Assembly: GCF_010550675.1 (NCBI RefSeq)
Contig: NZ_JAAGOA010000017.1
Coordinates: 47,963-111,962, forward strand
Reading direction: 5' to 3'
From: Phytoactinopolyspora halotolerans
Lineage (GTDB): Bacteria > Actinomycetota > Actinomycetes > Jiangellales > Jiangellaceae
DNA: 64,000 bases
Shown in pieces: positions 43,765-52,818 of this stretch (position 1 is its first letter; each line of letters opens with the position of its first letter). The notes under the pieces are model-generated. The model was not told the origin of the DNA and ran no database searches. It saw only the letters and a program-made list of their open reading frames with translations. The position numbers were made by a program, and so were the translations under genes.

Positions 43765-43823
43765 GGTGCGCTGGCCGCTCCCGCATGGTGCGCTGGCCGC
43801 TCCCGCATGGTGCGTTGAGCGCA
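43765..43823. repeat. 22-bp tandem direct repeat, 2.7 copies
   Basis: The unit at 43765-43786 is repeated exactly at 43787-43808, and a third, partial copy follows from 43809 with GTGCGTTGAGCGCAC, which is itself a small inverted repeat. It lies in the intergenic region between the reductase and the phosphatase. No function is evident. Confidence 0.6.
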
Positions 43824-43942
43824 CGCCGTCGTCGCACGAGAAGGCGCTTTCACCGGTTATTCAGCGCACCACGCGGATTTCCGCGATACCGCGCCGCCGA
43901 AGCCGGGCGAACAGGCCGGGCGAGTAGGTAGCGTGCGTGGCC

Positions 43943-45709
43943 ATGGATGGTGAGCGACGCGACATGGTCGGCGTACCCGTCTCCGCGTCGGCGGCGACCG
44001 GGCTCCGATGGGGTGCGCGGATCTGGACCGCATGCGTCCTGGTCATCGTCGGCGTGCTGGCCCTGACCGCCGGCTTTCCCCGAGATATCGACAGCGACGG
44101 CCTGCTCGGTACGGTGGAGCGCTCGGTCCAGCTTGCGCTCGTGGCGGCCGCCCTCATGGCGCTGGTCGTGGCGTGGCGCCGCGACGCCGTCGTCGTTGTG
44201 GCGCTGGTGCTCATCGGTTCCGGTCTCGCCGCTCTGTCCGCATCGCTGCATCCGCCGGCCGTGGTGGCGCTACTGATCATTGCCTTCCTGACGCCCGCAC
44301 TCGCGTTCTGGCTGGCCTGGCAGCGTGATCGCCCTCGGCGGTCGAGCGTGTGCCTCGCCCTGGTGACCGCCGGCGCGCTCGTGATCGGCTCCGTCGGTCT
44401 GGGCATCCTGTACGACCACATGTTCGGTCCGACGCATCCCCGGTCGACGACGCCTCGGCTGCCCGTCGAGCGGGTCGAGTGGGTGTGGAGCGGGGCCGTG
44501 ACCGATACGTCGTTCCGCGTGAACGCACGGATCGCCGCCGACGACGCCCGAAGCGCGGCCCTTGTCGTCGCGGAGGACCTCAGCGCCTCCCCGGCCACTG
44601 AAGATGAGAGTCCGAGGGGCCCGGACGGGGAGATCGCGGCGGCCGACGGCACCGTGCACGACGTCGACCCCGTGGGTGTCCCGGAAGGCGGCATCGTCAC
44701 CTGGACCGTGACCGGCCTGAAGCCGGACACCCGCTACGAGTATCGCGTGGTGGTCGACGGCGACACGGACACGTCACGAGGGGTGGGCACGGTACGGACC
44801 TTCCCCGACGGCCCGTCGTCGTTCACCGTCGCGATCAGCGCCTGCGCACGGACCGGATCCGAAGGCGCCGTCTTCGACGCGATCCGCGGGATGGATCCCG
44901 AGCTTTACATCAACAGCGGTGACCTGCACTACGGCAACATCGACGTCGACGACGTCGACATGTTCCGCGCCCGGTACGACGATGTGCTCGCGTCCGCCGC
45001 GCAGAGCGCGCTGTACCGTGCGGTCCCCGTCGCCTACGTGTGGGACGACCATGATTACGGCGCCAACGCGGCTGGGGCGGACTCGGCTGCGCGATACGCC
45101 GCCCGGACGGCGTATCGCGAGAACGTTCCGCACTATTCGTTGCCGGCGGGCAGCGATGACGGCGCGATTTACCAGGCCTTCACGATCGGCCGGGTGCGGT
45201 TCGTCCTCAGCGACGTGCGCTCGGAGCGGACCGGCGCGTCGCTGCTGGGCGAGCGGCAGCTGAGATGGCTGGAGGACGAGCTGGCGGCGGCGAGCCGCGA
45301 TCATGCGCTGGTGGTCTGGGTCAGCCCGGTGCCGTGGATCGGATTCTCCGGCGGCGACAGCTGGGGCTCTTACCCCGAGGAACGCCGACGCCTCGCCGAG
45401 CACATCGAGGACGCCGGGATCGACAATCTGGTCATGCTCAGCGGCGACGCGCACATGCTCGCCATCGACGACGGCACCAACAGCGGCTACGGGCGCTCGG
45501 GCGCGGCCTTCCCGGTGCTGCACGCCGCCGCGCTGGACCGGCCCGGAAGCACCAAGGGTGGTCCGTACAGCCACGGCGCTTTTCCAGGGGGTGGCCAGTT
45601 CGGCACGATCACCGTGCACGACGACGGCTCCGCGCCGGTCACCGTCGAACTGGCGGGTTGGAACTGGGAGAGCGAGCGGCTGCTGTCCTACACGTTCCGC
45701 GTTCCGTGA
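43943..45709 (+). CDS. Membrane-anchored alkaline phosphatase D (PhoD-like) family protein
   Basis: The 588-aa protein begins with four hydrophobic helices (about residues 25-155). A fibronectin-like/N-terminal PhoD domain (VEWVWSGAVTDTSFRV ... DTRYEYRVVVDG) follows, then a calcineurin-like metallophosphatase domain with LYINSGDLHYGN, VWDDHDYG and LSGDAHM. Most PhoD enzymes are Tat-exported and soluble; this one is tethered by a polytopic N-terminus, with the catalytic domain presumably outside. It is likely a phosphodiesterase/monoesterase. A TAGCGT -10 box (43929-43934) precedes ATG 43943 by 8 nt; GTG 43937 is an alternative. Confidence 0.85.
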   Translation: MDGERRDMVGVPVSASAATGLRWGARIWTACVLVIVGVLALTAGFPRDIDSDGLLGTVERSVQLALVAAALMALVVAWRRDAVVVVALVLIGSGLAALSASLHPPAVVALLIIAFLTPALAFWLAWQRDRPRRSSVCLALVTAGALVIGSVGLGILYDHMFGPTHPRSTTPRLPVERVEWVWSGAVTDTSFRVNARIAADDARSAALVVAEDLSASPATEDESPRGPDGEIAAADGTVHDVDPVGVPEGGIVTWTVTGLKPDTRYEYRVVVDGDTDTSRGVGTVRTFPDGPSSFTVAISACARTGSEGAVFDAIRGMDPELYINSGDLHYGNIDVDDVDMFRARYDDVLASAAQSALYRAVPVAYVWDDHDYGANAAGADSAARYAARTAYRENVPHYSLPAGSDDGAIYQAFTIGRVRFVLSDVRSERTGASLLGERQLRWLEDELAAASRDHALVVWVSPVPWIGFSGGDSWGSYPEERRRLAEHIEDAGIDNLVMLSGDAHMLAIDDGTNSGYGRSGAAFPVLHAAALDRPGSTKGGPYSHGAFPGGGQFGTITVHDDGSAPVTVELAGWNWESERLLSYTFRVP

Positions 45710-45754
45710 GCACAGCGGCTCGCACCGGTCGAGACTCCGTCGCACACTGGAGAT

Positions 45755-46525
45755 ATGCCGGTCTTTGTCGGCACGTCGGGATGGCAGTACCGCGACTGGC
45801 GCGGCGTCATCTATCCGGACGGGCTTGCTCAGCGACGGTGGTTCGAACGGTACGTGAAGTCGTTCGCGACTGTGGAGAGCAACAGCGCCTTCTATCGGCT
45901 CCCCCGCAGGGAGACTTTCGCGTCGTGGCGGGCGCAGATGCCGGACGACTTCGTGATGGCGGTGAAGGCGAGCCGGTTCTTGACTCACATCAGGCGGCTT
46001 CAGGAGCCGCGGGAACCGGTCCGCCGGTTCCTGGACGCGGCCGCCGGGCTGGGCGATCGTCTCGGGCCGGTGCTGCTTCAACTGCCGCCGACCCTGCAGG
46101 CCGAACCGGGCCGGTTGGCGGCGTGCCTCGATGAGTTCCCGGCCGACGTGCGGGTCGCGGTCGAACCGCGCCACACCTCGTGGTGGACCGACGAGGTCAG
46201 GTCCGTGCTCGAGGCCCGTGACGCGGCTTTGTGCTGGGCGGATGTGCGCGGCACCCCGCAGATGCCGCTGTGGCGTACCGCGTCGTGGGGATACCTGCGG
46301 CTGCACCAGGGCGCCGCCAGCCCGTGGCCGCATTACGACGACGACATGATGCGTTCCTGGGCCCGGCGGATCGGTGACACCTGGGCCGATGCGGAGGACG
46401 TGTACGTGTACTTCAACAACGACCCGGGCGGCGCGGCGGTGCGCAACGCGATCGGGTTCGCCGGCATCGTCGGCGCGACCGGCCGGACGGTGACTCGTAC
46501 AGCGCAGCTGCGTCCCTCCCCATGA
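45755..46525 (+). CDS. DUF72 domain protein
   Basis: The 256-aa protein has the DUF72 TIM-barrel hallmark FVGTSGWQYRDWRGVIYP at the N-terminus, FYRLP, and the C-terminal VYVYFNND. The function is unknown. Its TGA stop lies inside the left arm of a 28-bp inverted repeat shared with the convergent sialidase gene. The last residues before the stop are Ser-Pro. Confidence 0.88.
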   Translation: MPVFVGTSGWQYRDWRGVIYPDGLAQRRWFERYVKSFATVESNSAFYRLPRRETFASWRAQMPDDFVMAVKASRFLTHIRRLQEPREPVRRFLDAAAGLGDRLGPVLLQLPPTLQAEPGRLAACLDEFPADVRVAVEPRHTSWWTDEVRSVLEARDAALCWADVRGTPQMPLWRTASWGYLRLHQGAASPWPHYDDDMMRSWARRIGDTWADAEDVYVYFNNDPGGAAVRNAIGFAGIVGATGRTVTRTAQLRPSP

Positions 46526-46579
46526 TCATGTGCACTTCCCGTTCATATAGCACGGGAAGTGCACATGATCATGGGGAGG
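46515..46579. terminator. 28-bp perfect inverted repeat, bidirectional terminator
   Basis: Arms 46515-46542 and 46552-46579 are perfect complements, with a 9-nt loop (TCATATAGC). The stop codons of the DUF72 gene (46523-46525) and the convergent sialidase gene (46569-46571) both lie inside the arms, so one DNA palindrome ends both genes. Confidence 0.8.
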
Positions 46580-47858
46580 TGAGGGGCTCGGTCCGGCCGT
46601 TGAGGATCCACGGCAGGTTGAACTTGCGGAACACGATCGAGCGGTGCGAGCTCGCGCTGCTGCCGGTGTTCTCGTTCAGCTCGACCAGAGCGCCTACGTG
46701 GTAGTCGGCGGTCTTGGCCATGCTGGAATAGCCTCCTTCCGCCCAGTTGCCGGTGCCGAGGCCCGGCCAGGAGGGGAGCGGGGCGTCACTCAACGGCCGG
46801 GAAATCGGCCACGTCCGGCCCTCGTCGTAGCTGATCCGCACCCGCATCTTGGTGCGGGTCACGGTGCTGGCGGAGTTGAGGAACATGATCCGAGCCGGGG
46901 AGTCGCTGTTGTAGCGCAGGATGGAGCCTTGGGCGCGGGGATCGAGCAGTGTGGCGTCGGGCGCGTACGTGGAGAAACCGTCCTCGATCGTGCCGGTGGC
47001 GACCCAGCGCCGTTTGGCCGTCTCCCAGACCGAACCGACGGCTCGGTCGTTGCGCATCAGGCGGCCGTCGAGCAACTCGACCACGGCGCCCTCGCTGGTG
47101 CCCTCCTGGTACGCGCCGGTCGAGACGTCGGTGATGCGTTGGACCTTCCAGGTCTCGCCCCTGTCGTCGCTGTAGAGATGCCGGTGCAGGGCGGGGATGA
47201 CGAGCCGACCGCCGCGGGTCTGGATGCCTGCGCCGGGGCCCATCGCATCCCACGCCCAGGTCTGACCGTTACCACGCGTCCTGGGCTTGAGCGCTTCGGT
47301 GACATCCTCCGGTGCGCTCCACGTCACGCCGTCGTCGGTGCTGCGGGAGACGTACACCTTCCGGTGCTCCCACGCGGTGATCCTGGTGGTGCCGTCGTGG
47401 CCGTTCTGGCTGTATCCGGCGGGGTTCCAGGACATGAAGAGCCAGACCGTCCCGGTCTGCCGATCGGCGACGGCGGTCGGATTGCCCCAGGTTCCCTGGC
47501 CGACGCCCACCACCTCACGCAGTCCTGACCATGTGGCGCCGTTGTCGGTGGAGCGCTTGTACAGCAGGTTGATGTTGCCCCAGTCGCGATTGCTGGATGC
47601 CCGTCCTTCGACGAACGCGATCAAGGTGTCCTGTCTGGTGCGGACCAGGCAGGGGATGCGGAAGGAGTGGTAGGTGATGCCGTTGAGCCGCTCGCTGCCG
47701 CCGCCGTCGAACAGCAGGCGTTCGCTGTGTGAGGCCGGCGCGGCGGCTGCTGGGAGGACCGTGCTCGCCGCGCCGGCCAACCCGGCCAGAGTTCCTCCGC
47801 CGGCGATCAGAACCGATCTCCTGGTCGGGGTGGCGGGTCCGTGGGAGGTGATGTCCAT
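46569..47858 (-). CDS. Secreted exo-alpha-sialidase (GH33)
   Basis: The 429-aa protein removes terminal sialic acids from glycoconjugates. A Tat signal (TRRSVLIAGGG, residues 12-22) precedes a hydrophobic segment and Ala-rich cleavage region. The six-bladed propeller has FRIP (66-69, arginine triad) and four Asp boxes: STDNGATW, STDDGVTW, SDDRGETW and SYDEGRTW. A Glu in EGTSEGAVVEL fits the nucleophile-pairing acid. GAGGAGG lies about 8 nt before the start. Next to it is an exported serine protease, suggesting joint breakdown of glycoproteins. Confidence 0.9.
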   Translation of the reverse strand: MDITSHGPATPTRRSVLIAGGGTLAGLAGAASTVLPAAAAPASHSERLLFDGGGSERLNGITYHSFRIPCLVRTRQDTLIAFVEGRASSNRDWGNINLLYKRSTDNGATWSGLREVVGVGQGTWGNPTAVADRQTGTVWLFMSWNPAGYSQNGHDGTTRITAWEHRKVYVSRSTDDGVTWSAPEDVTEALKPRTRGNGQTWAWDAMGPGAGIQTRGGRLVIPALHRHLYSDDRGETWKVQRITDVSTGAYQEGTSEGAVVELLDGRLMRNDRAVGSVWETAKRRWVATGTIEDGFSTYAPDATLLDPRAQGSILRYNSDSPARIMFLNSASTVTRTKMRVRISYDEGRTWPISRPLSDAPLPSWPGLGTGNWAEGGYSSMAKTADYHVGALVELNENTGSSASSHRSIVFRKFNLPWILNGRTEPLTSP

Positions 47859-47891
47859 CTTCAGCTTCCTCCTCTTTGAGAGCAGCGGGGA

Positions 47892-49001
47892 TCAGTAGAC
47901 GCGCATGCCGTAGTGGTTGAGGACCTCCTGAACGGGCTGGAACCAGGTGCGGCTGTTCCGTGAGGTGCTGCACGGCTCGCTGGGGTTGAGCGCGGCCGAG
48001 AGGATGCCGAGTGCGTACGTGCCGCTGAACAGGGGGCCACCGCTGTCACCGGACTTCGCGCACAGGCTGGTCTTGATCATGCCGGTCATCTTGGTGCCGT
48101 CGCTCCACGTGACGTCGGTCCGGGGAACCAGAACGATGCCGTTCAGATCGGTGCTCTTGGTTCCCACCCGGTCCACCGACTCGCCGTCGACTACCCACCG
48201 GGACCTCGTGATCTGCTTCTCGGCCCCGTGGACCCAGACGGTCCCATACGCCTTCACCGCGCTGTTGCGATATCCGATGAGCGCGAAATCGTCACCCGGG
48301 AAATGCACGGTGCCGACGCGCTCCCCGAGATAGAGGCCGTTGGCCGCCTTGTGCCAGATGCGGGTGTTCGCGGCGCAGTGGCCGGCGGTCAGGAAGTATT
48401 TGGTGCCGTTCTGATTCTGGACGTTGAACCCGAGTGAGCATGTCGACGCCGGATTGCCGTAGCGGTTCTGGATCCCCTGACCACCCGAGGTGAAGTCGGT
48501 TCCCTCGATGCTGCCGCTGAGGCGCTCGACCCTGACGGCGTCGCCGTGACGCCGGGCGATGGACTCGATCCGTCGGAGATCGCGGCCGGTCGCCGTGTCG
48601 TAGACCTCGATCGCGACCTGGTTCGTGTCCGGATCGACACCCCATGAGGTCCCGGGGACGGGCGGCAGGCTGTTCAGGTCCGCCCGGATCGCCTCCAGCT
48701 GCGCCGCACTGTGCGGCACGAGTTGCGCGGTGCCGCCGGCAGCGCGTACTCGATCCGCGGTCGCACGGTCGGTGACGGTGATGACTGTCTCACCGTCGCC
48801 GTCCACGTAGGCGCCGCCGGTCTTCGACGGGCTCAGATCGTCCACCAGGGCCTGAGCGCGTTGGACGCTCATGGTTCGGGCGTCGGAGTCTCCCGCTGAG
48901 GGGGCGGCCTGGGTGGTGGTGGGATGGAGCAGCGCGCTCGCCGTGACCGCGCATCCGGCGAGCACGCCGACGGTCGCGGTCAGCAGACGTGTCCTGGGCA
49001 T
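47892..49001 (-). CDS. Secreted chymotrypsin-like serine protease (streptogrisin type, S1)
   Basis: The 369-aa preproprotein has a Sec signal (about 1-32), an alpha-lytic-protease-type prodomain (about 40-170) acting as an intramolecular chaperone, and the mature protease. The triad is His208 (TAGHC), Asp238 (FPGDDFALIG) and Ser320 (GDSGGP). Cysteines near 188, 209, 314 and 343 fit the conserved disulfides. The start at 49001 avoids an upstream extension lacking a signal-like start; GGAG lies about 9 nt upstream. Two near-identical 14-mers lie upstream. Confidence 0.9.
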   Translation of the reverse strand: MPRTRLLTATVGVLAGCAVTASALLHPTTTQAAPSAGDSDARTMSVQRAQALVDDLSPSKTGGAYVDGDGETVITVTDRATADRVRAAGGTAQLVPHSAAQLEAIRADLNSLPPVPGTSWGVDPDTNQVAIEVYDTATGRDLRRIESIARRHGDAVRVERLSGSIEGTDFTSGGQGIQNRYGNPASTCSLGFNVQNQNGTKYFLTAGHCAANTRIWHKAANGLYLGERVGTVHFPGDDFALIGYRNSAVKAYGTVWVHGAEKQITRSRWVVDGESVDRVGTKSTDLNGIVLVPRTDVTWSDGTKMTGMIKTSLCAKSGDSGGPLFSGTYALGILSAALNPSEPCSTSRNSRTWFQPVQEVLNHYGMRVY

Positions 49002-49068
49002 ATATGTGACTCCGAGCTGTCGTGTGCGGAACGGGAGAGGGGGAGACCGGGCGGTGCGATCGTCTCTG

Positions 49069-49158
49069 AGTTGATCCTTTGTAGCGCAGCTCGGGCGGCA
49101 TCCCGCCACCGGGCCGAAGGAGTGCGGCTATGTCAGGAATGCTAAGTTGATCATTTGT
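49069..49158. promoter_or_regulatory. Direct-repeat pair upstream of the protease gene
   Basis: AGTTGATCCTTTGT (49069-49082) and AGTTGATCATTTGT (49145-49158) match at 13 of 14 positions in the same orientation, 76 bp apart. They lie 68 and 144 bp upstream of the protease start, between it and the SARP regulator gene. SARPs recognise direct heptamer-like repeats, so these may be operator sites; this is an inference. Confidence 0.4.
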
Positions 49159-49188
49159 GTCGCGTTTGCGTGCGCGGCTCTCTCCGGA

Positions 49189-52100
49189 TCACGGCCGGCG
49201 CAAGCCACGCAGTGACTCGATGCCGACGTGCCGGCATATCTCGTCGGCGTGCCGGCGCGCGGACGCCGCGCGTGACGCATCGCCGGGTGCGCCGCGCAGG
49301 CCGAGCGCCTCACCGAGCACCAGCAGGCTGCGGGCGTGGAACGGAACCGCACCGATCCGTTCGTGCTGGTCGGCGGAGTCCTCCAGGTGCGTGACCGCCT
49401 GCTCGACATCCCCGCGGGTGAGGGCCAGCAGACCGAGGGCGTGCGATACGGATCCGCGGCAGGCGGCGACCCTTCCGGCGACGGCAAGGTGACCCGCGTA
49501 CGGCTGCAACGCGTCCGCCAGCTCGGAAGCGATGTCCGCCGCGCCGAGCTCGGCCACCGTCTCCGCCAGCAGGCAACACCCGACCAGCCAGTGGTCGTCA
49601 GGAGGATCCTGGGCGAGCAACTCCCGCCACAGCGCGTCCGCCTCGCCCGGTTCAGGATCGTGCAACAGCGTCAGGCAACGCCAGACCAGGACCCTGGGGA
49701 AACGCTCGACCATCTCGTCGAGCTTGGATGTGCGATAGCGGCGCACATCCGGATGGGGACGGCGTAGGTCCGTGATGTTCTCCGCGAACGACAGACCGAT
49801 GGCCAGTTCCGGCGCGTGCCGGGACGACGAGAGGGCGGTCACGGCCAGCTCGTCGGCCTCCTCGAAACTCCCGGCGACGAGCGCGAGCACGTACCGGTAC
49901 ACCGTGGCGTACCACTGGAACTCGGGATGGTCGCGGCGGTTCGATTCCTCGTTGAGAACCTGGACCTGATCCCGCATGCCGGCGACGTCGCCACCGTGCA
50001 GCAGCGCGACGGCCCGGGCGGCGTATCCGGCCAGTTCCAACTGAGTCTCGCCGGCTCGGCGGGCCGTACCGGTGATCTGCCGGGCCAGGCTCGCCTGGCT
50101 GCGCCAGGTACCTGGACCGCGGGTGACGTAGCACTGTGCATACAGCGCGTGTGCCCGTGGACCAGGCGTGCCGAGTTCGTCCGCGAGTGCGACGGCGGTG
50201 TCGGCCAGCTGAACGCTGCGAGCCCGATCCGGGGACCAGTACAACTCGGTCGCGAGCCGGGACAGCAGGACGGCACGGTTCTCGGTGCGTTGCTCACCTT
50301 GGGCGTCGAGGGCTTCCTCCAGCAGAGCCACCCGTCTGGACTGGGCCACGCCGAACAGCATTCCGGCCATCGACGCACCCATCGCGGCACGAGCCAGCTG
50401 GTCCGGGTCACCCGTCGCCCGGGCCATCGACATGGCTTCTTCGTACGTGTCTTGAGCGGCGGTGAACGCGCCGGTGCGGGCGTGCAGGCGGGCAAGCGCC
50501 AGCGCCAGCGTCAACCGTCCGTCTGACCCGGCGCCCTGGTCAACCGTGGTCGCGAGAGCTGCTCGGAGATCCCCGGTGATCAGGGCGAACTCCTCGCGCC
50601 ACGGCTCGCCCGCATCCAGCCGGCGGGTCAGCCGCTCGGCGGCGGTGCTCGCCCAGGCCAGGTGCTGGGCTTGGGCCGTGGCTTCCTCTCCGTTCGCGGC
50701 GAGCTGCTCACGGGCGTAACTGCGCACCACATCGAGCATCCGCCAGCGGCTGCCGATCGGCGTGCGCTGGTGCACCAACAGGTGCTTGTCGGTCAGTCGC
50801 CCCACCAGGTCGGCGACGACCGACAAGCCGACCGGCGCCGCTGAGCCGCTGTCGCCGAGCACGGCCGCGGCGGCGGCCAGGTCGAACGTTCCGGCGAAGA
50901 TGCTCAGTCTCCGGAACAGGTCCTGCTCGTCCGCGTCGAGCAGGCCGTGGCTCCAGTCCAGCACGGCACGGAGTGACCGGTGCCGTCCGGTGCCCACGTG
51001 GCCGCCCACCAGCAGCCGGAGCCGGTCGTCGAGCCCGGCCAGCAGACCGTCGATGCCCAGCGACGCGCATCGCACGGCGGCCAGCTCGATGGCCAGCGGG
51101 AGGCCGTCACAGCGAGTGCACACCTCGCGGACCAGCGCCGGGTCGGCGTCGAACTCCGGCTCGATCGCACGGACCCGGTCCAGGAACAACGTCGTGGCAT
51201 CGGACCCTTTGGCGTCGCCGGTGTGCGGGTCGAGCACCGGCAGCGGGGACAGCGACAGTACCCGCTCGCCGGCCGCGCCCAGCCGTTCTCTGCTGGTCAG
51301 CAACATCACGATGTTCGGGCAGGCAGCGACGAGCCGCTCGACCAGCGGGCCGACGACGTCCACGACGTGCTCACAGTTGTCCAGCAGGACCAGCATGCGC
51401 GTGGAACCGAGCGATCGGCGCAAGGCGTCTTCGATCGGCTGTTCATGCCGGCCCACGATGCCGGCGGCCGCGGCCACCGTCTCGACCACGAACTGGGGCC
51501 CCGCCGGTGCCAGGTCGACGAAGAGCGTTCCAGCCGGGAATTCCTCCGTCGCGGACGCTGCCGCGGCGACCGCGAGCCGCGTCTTGCCGACGCCGCCCGG
51601 GCCGGTGACGGTCACCACGCGGCCGGAGGTCAGCAGGGACGCCAGTCGCCGCAGCTCGTTGCGGCGGCCGACGAACGTCGTCGGCACCGTCGGCATGCCG
51701 GCGGCGGGCTCACGGGTGGCCGTACGCGTGCGTTCGGGTGGACGGTGCGGTCCGTGGCGTACTGTCGGCGACGGCGGCTGGATGTCCAGTGACGCGTCGT
51801 GCGCGAGGATGGCGGCCTCCAGCCGGCGTAGTTCGGCACCCGGTTCGACCCCGAGCTCCTCGGCGAGCACCGCCCTGGCCCGGTGGTATGCGCCCAGTGC
51901 GTCGCCCTGCCGTCCGGCGCGGAACAATGCCAGGCACAGCTGGGCCCACCGGCGCTCCCGCAGCGGCGTCTCGGCCACCGCGGACTCCAGGTCACCGATC
52001 AGCTCCGCGGCTTGGCCCGATGCCAGCAGGACGTCGATCCGGTCGTCGACCGCGGATTCGTGCGCCTCGACCCAGCGAGTCACCTCGGCCCGAGCGCGGG

Positions 52101-52527
52101 GTGTCGGAGGCAGTTCCGGCGGGCCGCGCCACAGGTCGAGGGCCGCATCGAACTGTGCTGCCGCGGACTCGTGCCGGCCATCGTGCGCGGCATCGCGTGC
52201 GGCGCGCACGTGCCGCATGAACAGGCTCGCATCGGTGTGGTCGGCGGCGAGTAACCAGCCGGTGCCGCTGGTGATGACGATCCCGTGCCCGAGCGTGCGG
52301 CGCAGTGACGAGATATGCGTCTGCAGGGCCTTGTGCGAGGTGACGGGGAGATCCTCGCCCCACAACATCGCCTGCAGGATGTCACCGGGAAGCACCGTGT
52401 GCGGCTGCAGGCCGAGTGCGGTGAGCAGCGCCCGCGGCTTGGATCCGGGAACAGCGACGCGTCCATCCGAACTGTGCACGTCCAACGGACCCAGCACGCG
52501 GATGTCGATCGTCGGCGGTGCCCCCAT
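49189..52527 (-). CDS. AfsR/SARP-type regulator with NB-ARC and TPR-like C-terminus
   Basis: The 1112-aa cytoplasmic regulator has a winged-helix OmpR/SARP DNA-binding domain (about 1-95), a bacterial transcriptional activation (BTAD) helical repeat domain (about 98-245), and an NB-ARC/ATPase module with P-loop GPGGVGKT (about 309-316) and LVLLDNCEHV. A long TPR-like helical region fills the C-terminal half. Such proteins activate secondary-metabolite or extracellular-enzyme genes, with ATP binding as a switch. It is upstream of the protease and sialidase on the same strand and may regulate them. ATG 52527 is taken; GTG 52533 is possible. Confidence 0.88.
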   Translation of the reverse strand: MGAPPTIDIRVLGPLDVHSSDGRVAVPGSKPRALLTALGLQPHTVLPGDILQAMLWGEDLPVTSHKALQTHISSLRRTLGHGIVITSGTGWLLAADHTDASLFMRHVRAARDAAHDGRHESAAAQFDAALDLWRGPPELPPTPRARAEVTRWVEAHESAVDDRIDVLLASGQAAELIGDLESAVAETPLRERRWAQLCLALFRAGRQGDALGAYHRARAVLAEELGVEPGAELRRLEAAILAHDASLDIQPPSPTVRHGPHRPPERTRTATREPAAGMPTVPTTFVGRRNELRRLASLLTSGRVVTVTGPGGVGKTRLAVAAAASATEEFPAGTLFVDLAPAGPQFVVETVAAAAGIVGRHEQPIEDALRRSLGSTRMLVLLDNCEHVVDVVGPLVERLVAACPNIVMLLTSRERLGAAGERVLSLSPLPVLDPHTGDAKGSDATTLFLDRVRAIEPEFDADPALVREVCTRCDGLPLAIELAAVRCASLGIDGLLAGLDDRLRLLVGGHVGTGRHRSLRAVLDWSHGLLDADEQDLFRRLSIFAGTFDLAAAAAVLGDSGSAAPVGLSVVADLVGRLTDKHLLVHQRTPIGSRWRMLDVVRSYAREQLAANGEEATAQAQHLAWASTAAERLTRRLDAGEPWREEFALITGDLRAALATTVDQGAGSDGRLTLALALARLHARTGAFTAAQDTYEEAMSMARATGDPDQLARAAMGASMAGMLFGVAQSRRVALLEEALDAQGEQRTENRAVLLSRLATELYWSPDRARSVQLADTAVALADELGTPGPRAHALYAQCYVTRGPGTWRSQASLARQITGTARRAGETQLELAGYAARAVALLHGGDVAGMRDQVQVLNEESNRRDHPEFQWYATVYRYVLALVAGSFEEADELAVTALSSSRHAPELAIGLSFAENITDLRRPHPDVRRYRTSKLDEMVERFPRVLVWRCLTLLHDPEPGEADALWRELLAQDPPDDHWLVGCCLLAETVAELGAADIASELADALQPYAGHLAVAGRVAACRGSVSHALGLLALTRGDVEQAVTHLEDSADQHERIGAVPFHARSLLVLGEALGLRGAPGDASRAASARRHADEICRHVGIESLRGLRRP

Positions 52528-52818
52528 GCTCACCAGTCCCGAGAGTGGCGGTCTTCGTCGTCTTTACTCGATCTTGACCGGTTCTTGAGTCCCTGCCGGG
52601 ACAGTATCGCACGGGGGGCTGAGCTGGTGGCTGTGGTGACGAACCTGTCCGAACCAGGGGGGCATAGGACAGGTCGGGTAGGTTCACCACAGCCAGCAGC
52701 GCTCCGTCGTCGCCGGACTGCGACGCACGCCTCGCACGTGTGGCGAGGTTGCCGGTGTCGTCGCAGTCCGGTGTCCCGGTGTCCGAGCGCCGCCCACCAG
52801 GGGTGCGACGCGGTCCGG
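52528..52818. other. Intergenic region with two strong hairpins
   Basis: Hairpin 1 has arms 52628-52650 and 52667-52695 with 12 and 8 paired bases around an internal loop. Hairpin 2 has perfect 13-bp arms (52713-52725 and 52759-52771) enclosing a 6-bp inner stem (52730-52735 and 52743-52748). Both lie downstream of the LLM oxidoreductase and upstream of the SARP regulator, so they may be terminators for the former or an operator/attenuator for the latter. Confidence 0.55.

Noticed and set aside
43522..43853. Minus-strand open frames over the 22-bp tandem repeat
   Set aside because: They overlap a confident gene and the repeat, with repetitive non-protein-like composition.
44774..46333. 519-aa minus-strand open frame opposite the PhoD-like and DUF72 genes
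   Set aside because: It covers two confident family genes on the other strand and has low-complexity Arg-rich composition.
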